Positions 1 through 8,900 of a stretch of DNA of 64,000 bases are shown in pieces; positions within the stretch are counted from its first letter, which is position 1, and each line of letters starts with the position of its first letter. The stretch lies in the NCBI RefSeq assembly GCF_963678795.1, contig NZ_OY787452.1, positions 310,001 to 374,000 of the forward strand. The letters are read 5' to 3'. This DNA comes from an uncultured Methanoregula sp. GTDB lineage: Archaea > Halobacteriota > Methanomicrobia > Methanomicrobiales > Methanospirillaceae. The notes beneath the pieces are model-generated. The model saw nothing but the letters and a program-made list of their open reading frames with translations. It ran no database searches and was not told the origin of the DNA. The position numbers and the translations under genes are program-made.

Positions 1-187
1 GGAGAAGTGATGCAGCTGCCATGAAGATTGCAAAGAGGAGAAGGGAGTCAATGAATGACTTCACCGTTCCTCCAAATTTTTTCCTTGCGTCCCAGTAGAC
101 AACGGCCACGGCTGCGAAGAGAATGAAGACGAGGAGCTTGAGAGCCGGGTTGAGGGGACTGGTTGCATAATCAGCAGGATCGATCAT
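1..187 (-). CDS. Small membrane protein, C-terminal part outside the window
   Basis: The reading frame opens at an ATG at 187 on the minus strand and is still open at base 1, giving 62 visible residues. It contains a hydrophobic segment beginning LKLLVFILFAAVAVVY, a short basic loop and a second hydrophobic segment. The start overlaps the stop of the gene upstream (ATGA), so the two are probably translationally coupled. The visible part is clearly related to that upstream protein (both have NPxxKLLVFxxF, then a basic turn with GG and a second helix), so this is the second member of a tandem duplicated pair. No function is recognised. Confidence 0.6.
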   Translation of the reverse strand, partial: MIDPADYATSPLNPALKLLVFILFAAVAVVYWDARKKFGGTVKSFIDSLLLFAIFMAAASLL

Positions 188-528
188 TGCCGCTCATCTC
201 CCTCGCCGGATTCAAATAACCGGGTCACGTCTTTCATCTTCGCCCGTATGATCAGGGCGATTGAGAGCATCAGGATTACCAGGGCCAGATCAAAGACACT
301 CTCGCCCCACTTGTACTGGGTGTAAAAATCTCCCTGGAAACGGAATGCTGCCGCGAGTGCCCCGGCAAGCGAACCGACCAGAAGGAGCGTCGAGACCTGG
401 CGCAGGATTCCCCCGTAAACCTGCCGGCATCGGTAAAAAAGCCATGCTGCAATGATAAAAAAAACAAAAACAAGCAGTTTGATGAACGGGTTCATCACGC
501 TGGTATCGTAAGACAGGATTTCAATCAT
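184..528 (-). CDS. Small membrane protein, paralogue of the next gene
   Basis: 114 residues if started at the ATG at 528, where similarity with the downstream paralogue begins. The frame is open to an ATG at 612, which would add 28 residues with a CxxC-like start (MPENRPCTVC) and lacks a clear ribosome binding site; a GGAGG lies about 17 nt before the 528 start. Three hydrophobic segments are visible (about residues 12-30, 40-60 and 78-95), followed by a charged tail ending FESGEGDERQ. The gene is coupled to the following one by an ATGA overlap. The function is unknown; the pair may act as a small membrane complex. Confidence 0.6.
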   Translation of the reverse strand: MIEILSYDTSVMNPFIKLLVFVFFIIAAWLFYRCRQVYGGILRQVSTLLLVGSLAGALAAAFRFQGDFYTQYKWGESVFDLALVILMLSIALIIRAKMKDVTRLFESGEGDERQ

Positions 529-689
529 ACCGGGTAATTCACCATCCTCCTGTTGCGGACGGTCATTATTGAGCCGGTCCGGACATACTGTGCACGGCCG
601 GTTTTCAGGCATCTTAGCAGCCGGGAGTCATGATAAGGAATGAACCCTTTATACAACGGCGTCTTCCTGTGCCAGGATATCAAGGCATA

Positions 690-2912
690 TCACCTTCCCC
701 TGCGCCACATACCCGGAGGTATGCTGATCTCGAACCGGGCTCCTTTGCCAAAAGATCCCGTCTCATGTATTTCAAGACCGGTGATCGCTAGGATCTCTCC
801 TGTCAGGAAAAGACCAAAACCGGTATTTTTCCCGACACCCTTCTCAAAAATACTGTCCCGTATGTCATCAGGAACACCGACACCGTTATCCTCTATGACA
901 AGGGTTCCGCGTGTACCGCTCACGGTGAATGACAGGGTTATCCTGCTCGCATTTTCCCCGTGACGCATGGTATTCTCGAAGAGGTTATAGAATGCCAGCA
1001 TCAGCATGGGATCGGCAAAAACCTCATAATCGCCGGTGTCGACAGCGAGAGTGATTCCGTCGGGAAGATTATCACAGGCAGCGATCTTTGCAATGGTAGC
1101 AATGTTCTGCCACACCGGATCGTTCGCCCCCATATCCTGGTAATCCTTGGTGAACCGGATCTGGTCCCCAATCTTCCGGCTCGCGTTCCGGATCTTCCCA
1201 AGCAGGTGGAGCGCTTCGGGATTGTCCCCGATCTTTTTTGCAAGGAATGTGGAGTAGGCATCCTGAGCAAGGAGCTCGTTCACGATGTCGTGCCTGGTGA
1301 TACTTGAGAGGATATTGAGTTTTTCATTGGCTTTCCGGAGAGCCGCCTCTATAAGTTTCCGGGAAGTGATATCCCGCAGCGAGAGGAGCACCGCGCTTTT
1401 CTCTTCAAACGAGATCTTCCTTCCTGTGCATTCGATCCAGATCTCTTTGTGCGAAAAGGTAGTGATCCGGTAGTTCCCGAAAAACGTGTCCGACCCGGTC
1501 TGTATCTGTAAAAAATCGTTACGCGCTTTCTCACGGAATTCCGGCGTCAGTAAATCAAACACGTTGGCCTGTCCCACAAGAGAACGGTACTGGCCGGATT
1601 CGATGATTTCCCCGACCCGGGGGTTTGCGAAAAGGAGGAGGCCGGATACATCAGCGATGATAATGCCATCCAGGGACTGTTCGATGAGGGTGCGGAACTT
1701 CTCTTCGCTCTCAAGAAGGGCTTTTTCCGAGGTTTTTCGCCTTGTGATGTCACGGACGATAGTTACGATACCAATGACCCTGCCGTCGCGGTCTTTCATG
1801 GGGGCTGTGCTTATGGCAACAGGGAAAATGGATCCATCCTTTTTCAGGGTATGGTACTCCTTGCCAAGCGATATCCCCCCCCGGGCAATCAGGGCCGCCA
1901 GGTCCCTGCCAGCCTGTTGCCGCTCCTCATCACTTATCCAGTCCAGGACATTTGTTCCAATCACTTCAGCTGCGGATTCCACGCCGAAAAGCTCGAGTGC
2001 CCTGGGGGAGACATGGGTCATAATGCCGGAAGTATCGGCAACGGCTATACCATCGGGAGACGCGAGGAAGAGGCTCCGGTGAAGTTCTTCACTCTCCCGC
2101 AATGCTTTCTCCCGTTGTTTCGTTTCGGTGATGTCCCGTATAGACTCAATTGCACCGGTGACCATTCCCTCCCGGTTATAGAGTAGCGATGCCTTCCCGA
2201 GCAGGAAGGCCGGCTTTCCGCCCGGGCTGGGCAGCGACGTCTCAGCTATCAGGACTCCCTTCTCCCTGCTGATAATCTGGTAATTTTTTTCGATCTCTTC
2301 CTGCGGCCGCAATATCAGGTCGATAAGAAGCGGCCGGCAGATTCCATAGAACGGGATAGCGTATTCATGATCTCCTTTTCCCAGTATTTCAGAAGATGCA
2401 ATACCGGTCATCTCTTCGATTGCCTTGTTCCACGCGATAACAATACCGTTGTTGTCAATGGCAAACGTTGCATCCGGCAGGAAGTTGATGATGTTTGATA
2501 GGCGCTGTTTGGACTCATTCATTGCGTCCTTGTCCTTTTTCTGTTCGGCCGATCTCTTGATCTTGTGGGAAAGTTCTGCAAACTGGGCATCGGGGTCACC
2601 CCCTTTCTGGAGATAGAAATCGGCACCGTTGTTGATAGCCCCGATTACTACCTCCTCCCGACCCCTACCGGTGAAGAGGATGAACGGGATATCCCCGAAC
2701 CGGGAGCGAACCTCCTTTAAAAAATCGATCCCGTTCATCCGGGGCATGAGGTAATCCGATACGATCACATCATAGTGCGTGACACGTATCTTCTCAAGCG
2801 CCTTGGGTGCAGAACTGGCCGTATCAACGTGCAGGTCCGGATCATCCTCAAGATAGAGCTTTCCGACTTCGAGGAGATCTGTCTCGTCATCAACATAGAG
2901 AACGGAATACAT
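690..2912 (-). CDS. Hybrid response regulator / multi-PAS sensor histidine kinase
   Basis: 740 residues. Residues 1-120 form a receiver domain with acidic D8/D9, phosphoacceptor D53 (VIVSDYLMPRMNG) and K103. Three PAS domains follow (about 135-260, 268-390, 395-515), then a short helix carrying LSSITRHDIVNEL with H541 as the likely phosphorylated histidine, and a C-terminal HATPase domain (EDNGVGVPDD N/G1 motif and GFGLFLTGEI). There are no membrane segments, so it should be cytoplasmic. The order receiver first, kinase last is common in Methanomicrobiales phosphorelays. The signal and output are not evident, since no DNA-binding partner is adjacent. The ATG at 2912 fits the start of the receiver fold. 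Confidence 0.93.
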   Translation of the reverse strand: MYSVLYVDDETDLLEVGKLYLEDDPDLHVDTASSAPKALEKIRVTHYDVIVSDYLMPRMNGIDFLKEVRSRFGDIPFILFTGRGREEVVIGAINNGADFYLQKGGDPDAQFAELSHKIKRSAEQKKDKDAMNESKQRLSNIINFLPDATFAIDNNGIVIAWNKAIEEMTGIASSEILGKGDHEYAIPFYGICRPLLIDLILRPQEEIEKNYQIISREKGVLIAETSLPSPGGKPAFLLGKASLLYNREGMVTGAIESIRDITETKQREKALRESEELHRSLFLASPDGIAVADTSGIMTHVSPRALELFGVESAAEVIGTNVLDWISDEERQQAGRDLAALIARGGISLGKEYHTLKKDGSIFPVAISTAPMKDRDGRVIGIVTIVRDITRRKTSEKALLESEEKFRTLIEQSLDGIIIADVSGLLLFANPRVGEIIESGQYRSLVGQANVFDLLTPEFREKARNDFLQIQTGSDTFFGNYRITTFSHKEIWIECTGRKISFEEKSAVLLSLRDITSRKLIEAALRKANEKLNILSSITRHDIVNELLAQDAYSTFLAKKIGDNPEALHLLGKIRNASRKIGDQIRFTKDYQDMGANDPVWQNIATIAKIAACDNLPDGITLAVDTGDYEVFADPMLMLAFYNLFENTMRHGENASRITLSFTVSGTRGTLVIEDNGVGVPDDIRDSIFEKGVGKNTGFGLFLTGEILAITGLEIHETGSFGKGARFEISIPPGMWRRGR

Positions 2913-3068
2913 CGGAACACCGCCAGGCTGCAGGTTATGTTGTGAATGGACCGTCGATGATAATTTAATCTTTCTTTTTGTATTTTACCGGCTCAATCCT
3001 TCCCGCTATTTTACCTTCACCCTGCATCCCCACACCCATAAAACCCTCAGGCGCCAATACATGTACCA

Positions 3069-5075
3069 ATGGAGAGCATCGACACATACTTCCCGTACAG
3101 CGAATACCGGCCGGGCCAGCGCCACATGCTTGAAGTCGCAGCACGGGTTGCCCGCGAAGGCGGGATCGCCATGATCGATGCCCCGACCGGCAGCGGGAAA
3201 TCCAGTGTTGTTGCGTCCCTCCTTGCCGAGCGGAACAAGAGGAAGATCGTGATCGCAGTCAGGACCGTCAGCCAGCTCACGACATTCATCCGCGAACTCG
3301 AACTCGTCCGGAAAAAGAGACCCGATCTCAAGAGCGTGTACCTGGTAGGAAAAGGGAGCATGTGCCCGCTTGGCGGGGAGGGCGATGTATACCGCAGGTG
3401 CGAGGGGGTCAAGAAATTCTCAAATGCCCTGATGCGGGACCGGGCTGACAAGGGTGCTCTCACACCGGCAAAAGACCCGTTCATCATCCAGCAGATCCGC
3501 CGGATGGACAAGGAGCACCCGCTCCTCTGCCCGTATTACATAGCCAGCAAGATGTTTGTGCCTGCCGAGAGCATGGGTGTCAAGATGGTGCCCTCTACCG
3601 CACTCAGAACGAAAGCCGACCGGGTGATAGCAAACCCGGTGCCTCCCCGCGAGCTTGCGGAATTCTGTGCCGATATCTGCCCCTACGAGCTGATGATGCA
3701 GGCAGCCCGGAACACGGATATCGTGATCCTCAATTACCATCATCTCTTCGACCGGGAGATCCGCGAGCAGCTCTACGCAAACCTCGGGGTCGAACCACAG
3801 GATGTTCTCCTCCTCATCGATGAGGCGCACAACTGCGGGGACGTGATCACCGGCATAGAGAGCGTTGCGCTCGAGCAGCGCGATCTCGAGCAGGCAGCGC
3901 GGGAACTCACGGGCATGCGTAAACGCCACAAAGGGGCGGATGCCGTCCATCACGTCCTCCCAAGGCTCACGGAATTCATGAAGGGCCTTGAGAACTCTCC
4001 TGAGGCGGAAGACTGGTTCGATCCCACGATCTTCAACCGGATGATCATAAAAGAGTCCCTTTACAAGAATATGGACGAGATCGTCGATGACCTGATCGGG
4101 ATTTCTGAAGTAATCCGGGAGAACAGCCAGAAGAGCGGGCAGTTCCGGGAGACCGCAATCGAACGGCTGACCGAATTCCTCTTCCGTCTCTCGCAGTCCT
4201 CCACCGACGCGGCCTTCCTGACCGTTTACCAGAAGAACGAGACAGGTATAACGCTCGAAGTCCGCAACATTGACCCTGCCGCTTCCCTTTCTGATGTCTG
4301 CGGTTCTCATGCATGCTGCATCCTCATATCCGGAACCCTCTCACCCGTCGAGAGTTTCCGGCGCTACTACTTTGGCAGTGCTGCCGTAACCACTCTCGCC
4401 CTGCCCAACGCATTCCCAAAAGAGAACAGGCTCATAACCTGTGCAAATGATATCACGACTGCGTACTCGATGCGGCAGAACAAGGAGAATACTGCAAGGA
4501 TCACGGACTATATCCGGGCATTCTCCGGGCTCAAAGGGAACCGGGCAATCTATTTTCCCAGTTACCAGATCCTCGAATCCTACGCAGGCCTTGCCGTCCC
4601 GCATCTCCGCAACAGGAAGATCTTCATTGAACCCCGCGATTCTGCAGAAGCCGGCGCAGCGCTCTCCCAGTTCCTTTCACTGCCTTCACGGGGAGAGTCC
4701 GGGGTAATGTTCGCAGTCTCGGGGGGCAAATGGAGCGAGGGGCTCGATTACCGGGGCGAGATGCTGAACGGGGCGATGGTGGTCGGCCTCCCCCTCGCGC
4801 CATTCAACCGGGTGCGCAGGATGATGATCGAATATTACCGGCACAAATTTGGCGGGGAGGGAGAGTTCATCTGCTACACGCTGCCGGCCATCAACCGTTC
4901 ACTCCAGGCCCTGGGACGGGTTCTCCGGACACCGGAAGACCGGGGAGTACTTGTTCTTGCCGAGAAACGGTTCCTGGAAAAGCGGGTACTGGGGGCACTG
5001 CCCGGGTGGATGCAGGAAGAGATGATCGAATGCGATGCAACGAAATTCCGGGACGTGATCGGTTCATGGAGATGA
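3069..5075 (+). CDS. XPD/Rad3-type ATP-dependent DNA helicase
   Basis: 668 residues. Superfamily 2 helicase of the XPD/DinG group, expected to unwind DNA 5' to 3' in repair. Visible motifs are Walker A APTGSGKSS (from residue 38), the DEAH box LLIDEAHN (about 248-256) and the C-terminal motif QALGRVLRTPEDRG. Cysteines 99, 111, 154, 200 and 204 lie in the region where XPD proteins bind a 4Fe-4S cluster, which supports XPD over a plain DEAH helicase. The stop overlaps the start of the methyltransferase gene (ATGA at 5072-5075), linking two DNA repair activities in one transcript. The ATG at 3069 directly precedes the conserved YRPGQ region. Confidence 0.93.
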   Translation: MESIDTYFPYSEYRPGQRHMLEVAARVAREGGIAMIDAPTGSGKSSVVASLLAERNKRKIVIAVRTVSQLTTFIRELELVRKKRPDLKSVYLVGKGSMCPLGGEGDVYRRCEGVKKFSNALMRDRADKGALTPAKDPFIIQQIRRMDKEHPLLCPYYIASKMFVPAESMGVKMVPSTALRTKADRVIANPVPPRELAEFCADICPYELMMQAARNTDIVILNYHHLFDREIREQLYANLGVEPQDVLLLIDEAHNCGDVITGIESVALEQRDLEQAARELTGMRKRHKGADAVHHVLPRLTEFMKGLENSPEAEDWFDPTIFNRMIIKESLYKNMDEIVDDLIGISEVIRENSQKSGQFRETAIERLTEFLFRLSQSSTDAAFLTVYQKNETGITLEVRNIDPAASLSDVCGSHACCILISGTLSPVESFRRYYFGSAAVTTLALPNAFPKENRLITCANDITTAYSMRQNKENTARITDYIRAFSGLKGNRAIYFPSYQILESYAGLAVPHLRNRKIFIEPRDSAEAGAALSQFLSLPSRGESGVMFAVSGGKWSEGLDYRGEMLNGAMVVGLPLAPFNRVRRMMIEYYRHKFGGEGEFICYTLPAINRSLQALGRVLRTPEDRGVLVLAEKRFLEKRVLGALPGWMQEEMIECDATKFRDVIGSWR

Positions 5076-5527
5076 TGAGCGGATCCTGCAGGCTCGGGCT
5101 CTGGTATGTCCACGTCCACTGGTGCGGCGACACCATTCACCGGGTCCGGTTTGCCCGCGAAGGCATTCCGGGCAGTGTGCCGGAACCCGTCCGGCAGTAC
5201 TGTGCAGGCCGGCCGGTTGACCTGACCGCGCTCAACGCTGTCGCGCTTCACGATGACGGGACATACAGCCGGATCTACCAGGAAGTCCGCAAGGTACCAT
5301 ACGGACAGACGTCCAGCTACGGCGAGATTGCCCTGCGGGCGGGAACCGGGCCCCGCGTTGTCGGTCAGGCCATGGCCCGCAACCCTGCGCCGCTCGTCAT
5401 CCCCTGCCACCGGATCGTAGCAGCCCGGGGCATCGGGGGATTCTCGCCTTCAGTCGAGATCAAGGAGATGCTCCTTGTACTGGAACAAAAAGGTCTTCGT
5501 AAAATACTATTGAGCAAAAAGATCTAA
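5072..5527 (+). CDS. ogt: Methylated-DNA-protein-cysteine methyltransferase (MGMT/Ogt family)
   Basis: 151 residues from the ATG at 5072; an ATG at 5066 is an alternative. The protein removes alkyl groups from O6-alkylguanine by transfer to its own cysteine. The C-terminal half has the helix-turn-helix start VPYGQTSSYGEIA, the arginine-finger region RVVGQAMARNP and the active-site motif PCHRIV with acceptor C112. The N-terminal domain is short, which is usual for archaeal members. It overlaps the upstream helicase stop by four bases, so the two are probably translationally coupled in a repair operon. Confidence 0.93.
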   Translation: MMSGSCRLGLWYVHVHWCGDTIHRVRFAREGIPGSVPEPVRQYCAGRPVDLTALNAVALHDDGTYSRIYQEVRKVPYGQTSSYGEIALRAGTGPRVVGQAMARNPAPLVIPCHRIVAARGIGGFSPSVEIKEMLLVLEQKGLRKILLSKKI

Positions 5528-5608
5528 GTAATTAAAGATAGTCCGTTGATACGGGCGGGTCTGCCGTTCCCTGCGACCCCCCGGGTCACGTTCTGAACAG
5601 GTGAACTG

Positions 5609-6232
5609 GTGAGATCGGCAGTTGTTCTCGTAGGCGGAGAGGCACGACGCGCAAACGGGCAGGAGAAGTACTTTTTCGTGTACGAGGGCAGGACGTTCAT
5701 CGAGCGCCTGATCGATTCGCTTTCCCCGGTCGTAGACGAGATCATTCTCGTTGCCCGCGATCCGGAACAGTGCAAGCGGTTCCATGCGATCAGGGGCACA
5801 AAAAATGTCCGGTGTATCACCGACATCCGCACCGGTATCGGGCCCATCGGGGGGCTCCATGCCGGGGCGATAGCTGCCTGCGGGGATTATATTTTTGTAT
5901 CCGCCTGCGACATGCCCTGCATCGAGAGCAGTGTTGTCCGCTATCTCTTTGAGACACTCGGTACCTACGATGCGGCAATCCCCAGCTGGAACTTTGACAT
6001 GATTGAACCCCTCCATGCAGTCTACCGGCGATCCGTGCTCATGGATTACTTAAAAAGTCATGAATCCCTCTCATTACGCCCGATGATCCGCAGCATCAAC
6101 ACCCGGTATGTTTCCGTAGAGGAACTCAGGAAGTTCGATCCCCGGCTTCGCACATTCACCAACATCAACAAGCTCGAGGATCTCGAACAGATCAATGCCG
6201 GTCTTGCGACCGGAAATACCATACCGGAATGA
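5609..6232 (+). CDS. mobA: Molybdenum cofactor guanylyltransferase-like nucleotidyltransferase
   Basis: 207 residues. It would add GMP to molybdopterin to form the guanine dinucleotide cofactor used by formate and formylmethanofuran dehydrogenases. The N-terminal nucleotide-binding loop VLVGGEARRANGQEK matches the family LAGGxSxRMGxxK pattern loosely. GIGPIGGLHAG and the metal-binding ACDMPC follow. The GTG start at 5609 has an AGGTGA ribosome binding site five bases upstream. A perfect hairpin and T-run right after the stop suggests the operon ends here. A related function such as a different NTP transferase cannot be excluded because the loop is degenerate. Confidence 0.85.
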   Translation: MRSAVVLVGGEARRANGQEKYFFVYEGRTFIERLIDSLSPVVDEIILVARDPEQCKRFHAIRGTKNVRCITDIRTGIGPIGGLHAGAIAACGDYIFVSACDMPCIESSVVRYLFETLGTYDAAIPSWNFDMIEPLHAVYRRSVLMDYLKSHESLSLRPMIRSINTRYVSVEELRKFDPRLRTFTNINKLEDLEQINAGLATGNTIPE

Positions 6233-6253
6233 CCGGAATTCCGGTCTCTTTTT
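6231..6253 (+). terminator. Hairpin plus T-run after mobA
   Basis: The palindrome GACCGGAATTCCGGTC (6231-6246) overlaps the mobA stop codon and is followed by TCTTTTT. In archaea the T-rich tract is the functional part of such a terminator. Confidence 0.5.
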
Positions 6254-6355
6254 CCGGACAGAGGTTGTAAAAATATATGTAATGAAATCACCGACTATAC
6301 TTAACCACTCGCGCAAAAGAGGCACCGGGGGGTTTTCCTGCATACAGCAGAACGG

Positions 6356-7210
6356 GTGATAAAAACTTTGACAACAGAGAAAGGAGATGAACTGCGTTTC
6401 CTTATCATTGCTGCCGCATCCATCGGTGCAATTCTCACCACGGTGTTCTCGCTGACCCACGGGATCTTCGAGATCTTCCCGTTCCTGTATATCCTTCCCA
6501 TCATCCTCGTTGTCTATTTTTATCCCTCACGGGCAGTACTCTTTTCCCTGGGAATCAGCCTGATGTATATCAGTCTTATCTACCTCTTCGGCTTTGCCAA
6601 CCCGGACCAGATAGCCATAGCCACGGCATGGTTTGCCATCTTTGTTACCATTGGTGTCGTTGTCTCATCCTATGCAACCAAGCTCCAGCAGGAAAAGATA
6701 AGGATCCGCCAGATCCTCAATAACTCGCAGGATGGTATCTTCTGTTTTGATATCAGGACCGGGCAGGTGCTCGAGATCAATGCCAAATGCACCCAGTGGC
6801 TTCGGTATGAGCGGTCAGAACTGCTTGGAACAAGCCTTGCAATGATCTGGTCCAGTACCGATGAGCGCGAAAGTTTTATAAAAAGGGTGAAAACGGATCC
6901 ATGGAACACCGAGACGGAAGGACTGTTCCGGGCCAAAGACGGGGCTGTACTCAGGTTTCTCATCTCTGCAGTGCTGGTGTTACCGGACCGGATACTCTGT
7001 TCCGCTATCGATATTACCGGCAGCAAGATTGTCGACGAGGAGATCCGGAAAACACTCGATGACCTTGAGGAACAGGTCAGGGCACGCACAGCACATCTCG
7101 AGGAGATAAACGAGAAACTGCGGGCAGAGATCCTTGAGCGCAGGAGAACCGAACAGAAGATACTTGAAAAAACCATGAGATCTGCCCCTGATGAGGAGGA
7201 ACGGGAATGA
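6356..7210 (+). CDS. Four-helix membrane PAS protein without kinase domain
   Basis: 284 residues. Four or five hydrophobic segments occupy residues 15-105 (FSLTHGIFEIFPFLYILPII and similar), then one PAS domain (about 118-225) and a C-terminal coiled coil rich in E and R (about 228-284). There is no H-box or ATPase domain. The membrane part, PAS and coiled coil are closely similar to the N-terminal two thirds of the next gene, so the pair arose by tandem duplication with loss of the kinase from the first copy, or by gain in the second. The GTG at 6356 is the likely start; a TTG four codons later is possible. Its stop overlaps the next ATG (ATGA). It probably works as a sensory partner of the next kinase through hetero-oligomerisation (inference). 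Confidence 0.8.
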   Translation: MIKTLTTEKGDELRFLIIAAASIGAILTTVFSLTHGIFEIFPFLYILPIILVVYFYPSRAVLFSLGISLMYISLIYLFGFANPDQIAIATAWFAIFVTIGVVVSSYATKLQQEKIRIRQILNNSQDGIFCFDIRTGQVLEINAKCTQWLRYERSELLGTSLAMIWSSTDERESFIKRVKTDPWNTETEGLFRAKDGAVLRFLISAVLVLPDRILCSAIDITGSKIVDEEIRKTLDDLEEQVRARTAHLEEINEKLRAEILERRRTEQKILEKTMRSAPDEEERE

Positions 7211-8670
7211 TAACCACACCTTCAGTGAAACGCCAGGCATTCTGGACCGTCCTCATTCTTGCAACAACATTCTTTGCGGTCTATTCGACCGTTTTCTCCC
7301 TGACCCACGGTATCTACGAAGTATATCCGTTCCTGTATTTCCTGCCCATCATTCTTTTCGTGTACCAGTATCCCCGCTGGGGGGTACTCTTTTCGCTTTT
7401 CATGAGCACGATTTACCTGCTGCTCGTGTATTTTATCAGTAATTTCGACCCGGGCTTCATTGCAGTCTCAACAGCATGGTTTGTGATCTTCGTCACGATC
7501 GGGGTAGTCACGTCCTCGTTTGCCGAAGGGCTCAGGGCGGAAGAAAGAAAATACCGGGGGATATTCGAGAACTCACAGGCAGGAATATTTACTTTCGATA
7601 TCACATCAGAGCGCATTCGGGAGCTGAACAACAAATGTGCCCGCATGCTGAAATATCAAAAAGAGGATCTCATCGATAAGGACGTTGCCCTGATCCTTCC
7701 CAATGGTTTCGACCGGGAGACCTTTATTGACGAGATACGATCCCTTGGAAAGACCGGGGATACCGAGCTCCGGTTCCAGACCCGGGATGCCGTTGTCCGC
7801 CATTTCCTCATCTCGGCATCCCTTTCGCAAAACAACATCGTGATCTGTTCGGCAATCGATATTACCGAACGAAAACTTGCCGAGCGGGTGATCCAGAAGG
7901 CAAAAGACGAGCTCGAGCAGCGTGTCCGGGAGAGGACCGACGAACTGCTCCGCTCAAATGATGCCCTTAAAATGGAGATCCAGGAACGCAGGCGGTTCGA
8001 ATCTGCTATTCAGCTGGCCAACAGGAAACTCAATACGCTCTCTTCGATCACGCGCCACGATATCCTCAACCAGATCACCGCCATTGTCATGTATCTCTCG
8101 CTTGCAGAAGAAATTACCACCGAACCCCCGGTACTCGATCATCTCCAGAAGATCGGGCAGCTCACCGAACTTATCCAGGCACAGATCAGGTTCACCAAGG
8201 ATTATCAGAGCATCGGGGCCAATGCTCCCCTGTGGCAGCAGGTGTCCGCAACAGTAAAGAGCGCGATCAAGAATCTTGATATGGGAAGTGTCAGGGTAGA
8301 GAACGAACTTGGCAGTCTTGAGATCTATGCAGATTACCTTCTTGAGAAGGTTTTTTTCAACCTGGTGGATAATTCCCTTCGCCACGGGGAGAAAGTCACC
8401 ATGTGCCGGTTCCTGTACCAGGAGGAAGAAGACGGGATAACTATTCTGTATGAGGATGATGGCATTGGTATTCCTGCAAACGCCAAGGACAAGATCTTTC
8501 GGAGGGAATACTACCGGAACACCGGGTACGGCATGTTCCTCACTCACGAGATCCTCAGTATAACCGATCTGACTATCAGGGAAACCGGGGAGCCGGGTCA
8601 CGGAGTGCGGTTCGAGATCCATGTCCCGGCCGGGGCATTCCGTTTTGCTGCTGACAATAAAAATGCATAA
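7207..8670 (+). CDS. Membrane PAS sensor histidine kinase
   Basis: 487 residues. An N-terminal membrane module of four or five helices (about 12-100) is paralogous to the upstream gene. A PAS domain follows (about 112-225), then a coiled coil, the phosphoacceptor helix LSSITRHDILNQI with H284, and a HATPase domain with YEDDGIGIPANAKDKIF and NTGYGMFLTHEI. The gene overlaps the upstream PAS protein by four bases, so they are made together. No response regulator gene is adjacent. It lies directly upstream of an archaellin gene but is separated from it by about 230 bp with its own promoter, so a link to motility is only a possibility. Confidence 0.92.
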   Translation: MITTPSVKRQAFWTVLILATTFFAVYSTVFSLTHGIYEVYPFLYFLPIILFVYQYPRWGVLFSLFMSTIYLLLVYFISNFDPGFIAVSTAWFVIFVTIGVVTSSFAEGLRAEERKYRGIFENSQAGIFTFDITSERIRELNNKCARMLKYQKEDLIDKDVALILPNGFDRETFIDEIRSLGKTGDTELRFQTRDAVVRHFLISASLSQNNIVICSAIDITERKLAERVIQKAKDELEQRVRERTDELLRSNDALKMEIQERRRFESAIQLANRKLNTLSSITRHDILNQITAIVMYLSLAEEITTEPPVLDHLQKIGQLTELIQAQIRFTKDYQSIGANAPLWQQVSATVKSAIKNLDMGSVRVENELGSLEIYADYLLEKVFFNLVDNSLRHGEKVTMCRFLYQEEEDGITILYEDDGIGIPANAKDKIFRREYYRNTGYGMFLTHEILSITDLTIRETGEPGHGVRFEIHVPAGAFRFAADNKNA

Positions 8671-8782
8671 AAACAACTCTTTTGTTAAAATGCATGAAAA
8701 CTGGTACTAAATTCACCGTCGATTATCAGTTTTCATCTGAAATTCTCCAAAATAGTCGAATTAGGTTGCATTTTTGGTTATA

Positions 8783-8821
8783 TTGGCATTAAAAAGCAGA
8801 TTTCTAGGTTTTGGCATTAAA
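8783..8821 (+). promoter_or_regulatory. Direct repeat TTGGCATTAAA upstream of the archaellin promoter
   Basis: TTGGCATTAAA occurs exactly at 8783-8793 and again at 8811-8821, 28 bp apart, just upstream of the TATA box of the archaellin gene. A further partial match, TTGCATTTTTGG, precedes them at about 8766. This spacing would suit a regulator that binds as a dimer to adjacent half sites. Confidence 0.4.
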
Positions 8822-8834
8822 TTGCATAGGAAAA

Positions 8835-8844
8835 GTATATATAC
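8835..8844 (+). promoter_or_regulatory. TATA box of the archaellin gene
   Basis: GTATATATAC, preceded by an A-rich stretch that could serve as the TFB recognition element, lies about 60 bp before the archaellin start codon. The region from 8671 to 8900 is AT-rich and otherwise has no gene. Confidence 0.6.
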
Positions 8845-8900
8845 TATTAATACGATTAGTCAAGATGGGCTAAGAGAATTATCTTTGCCCAAGGTGAATT

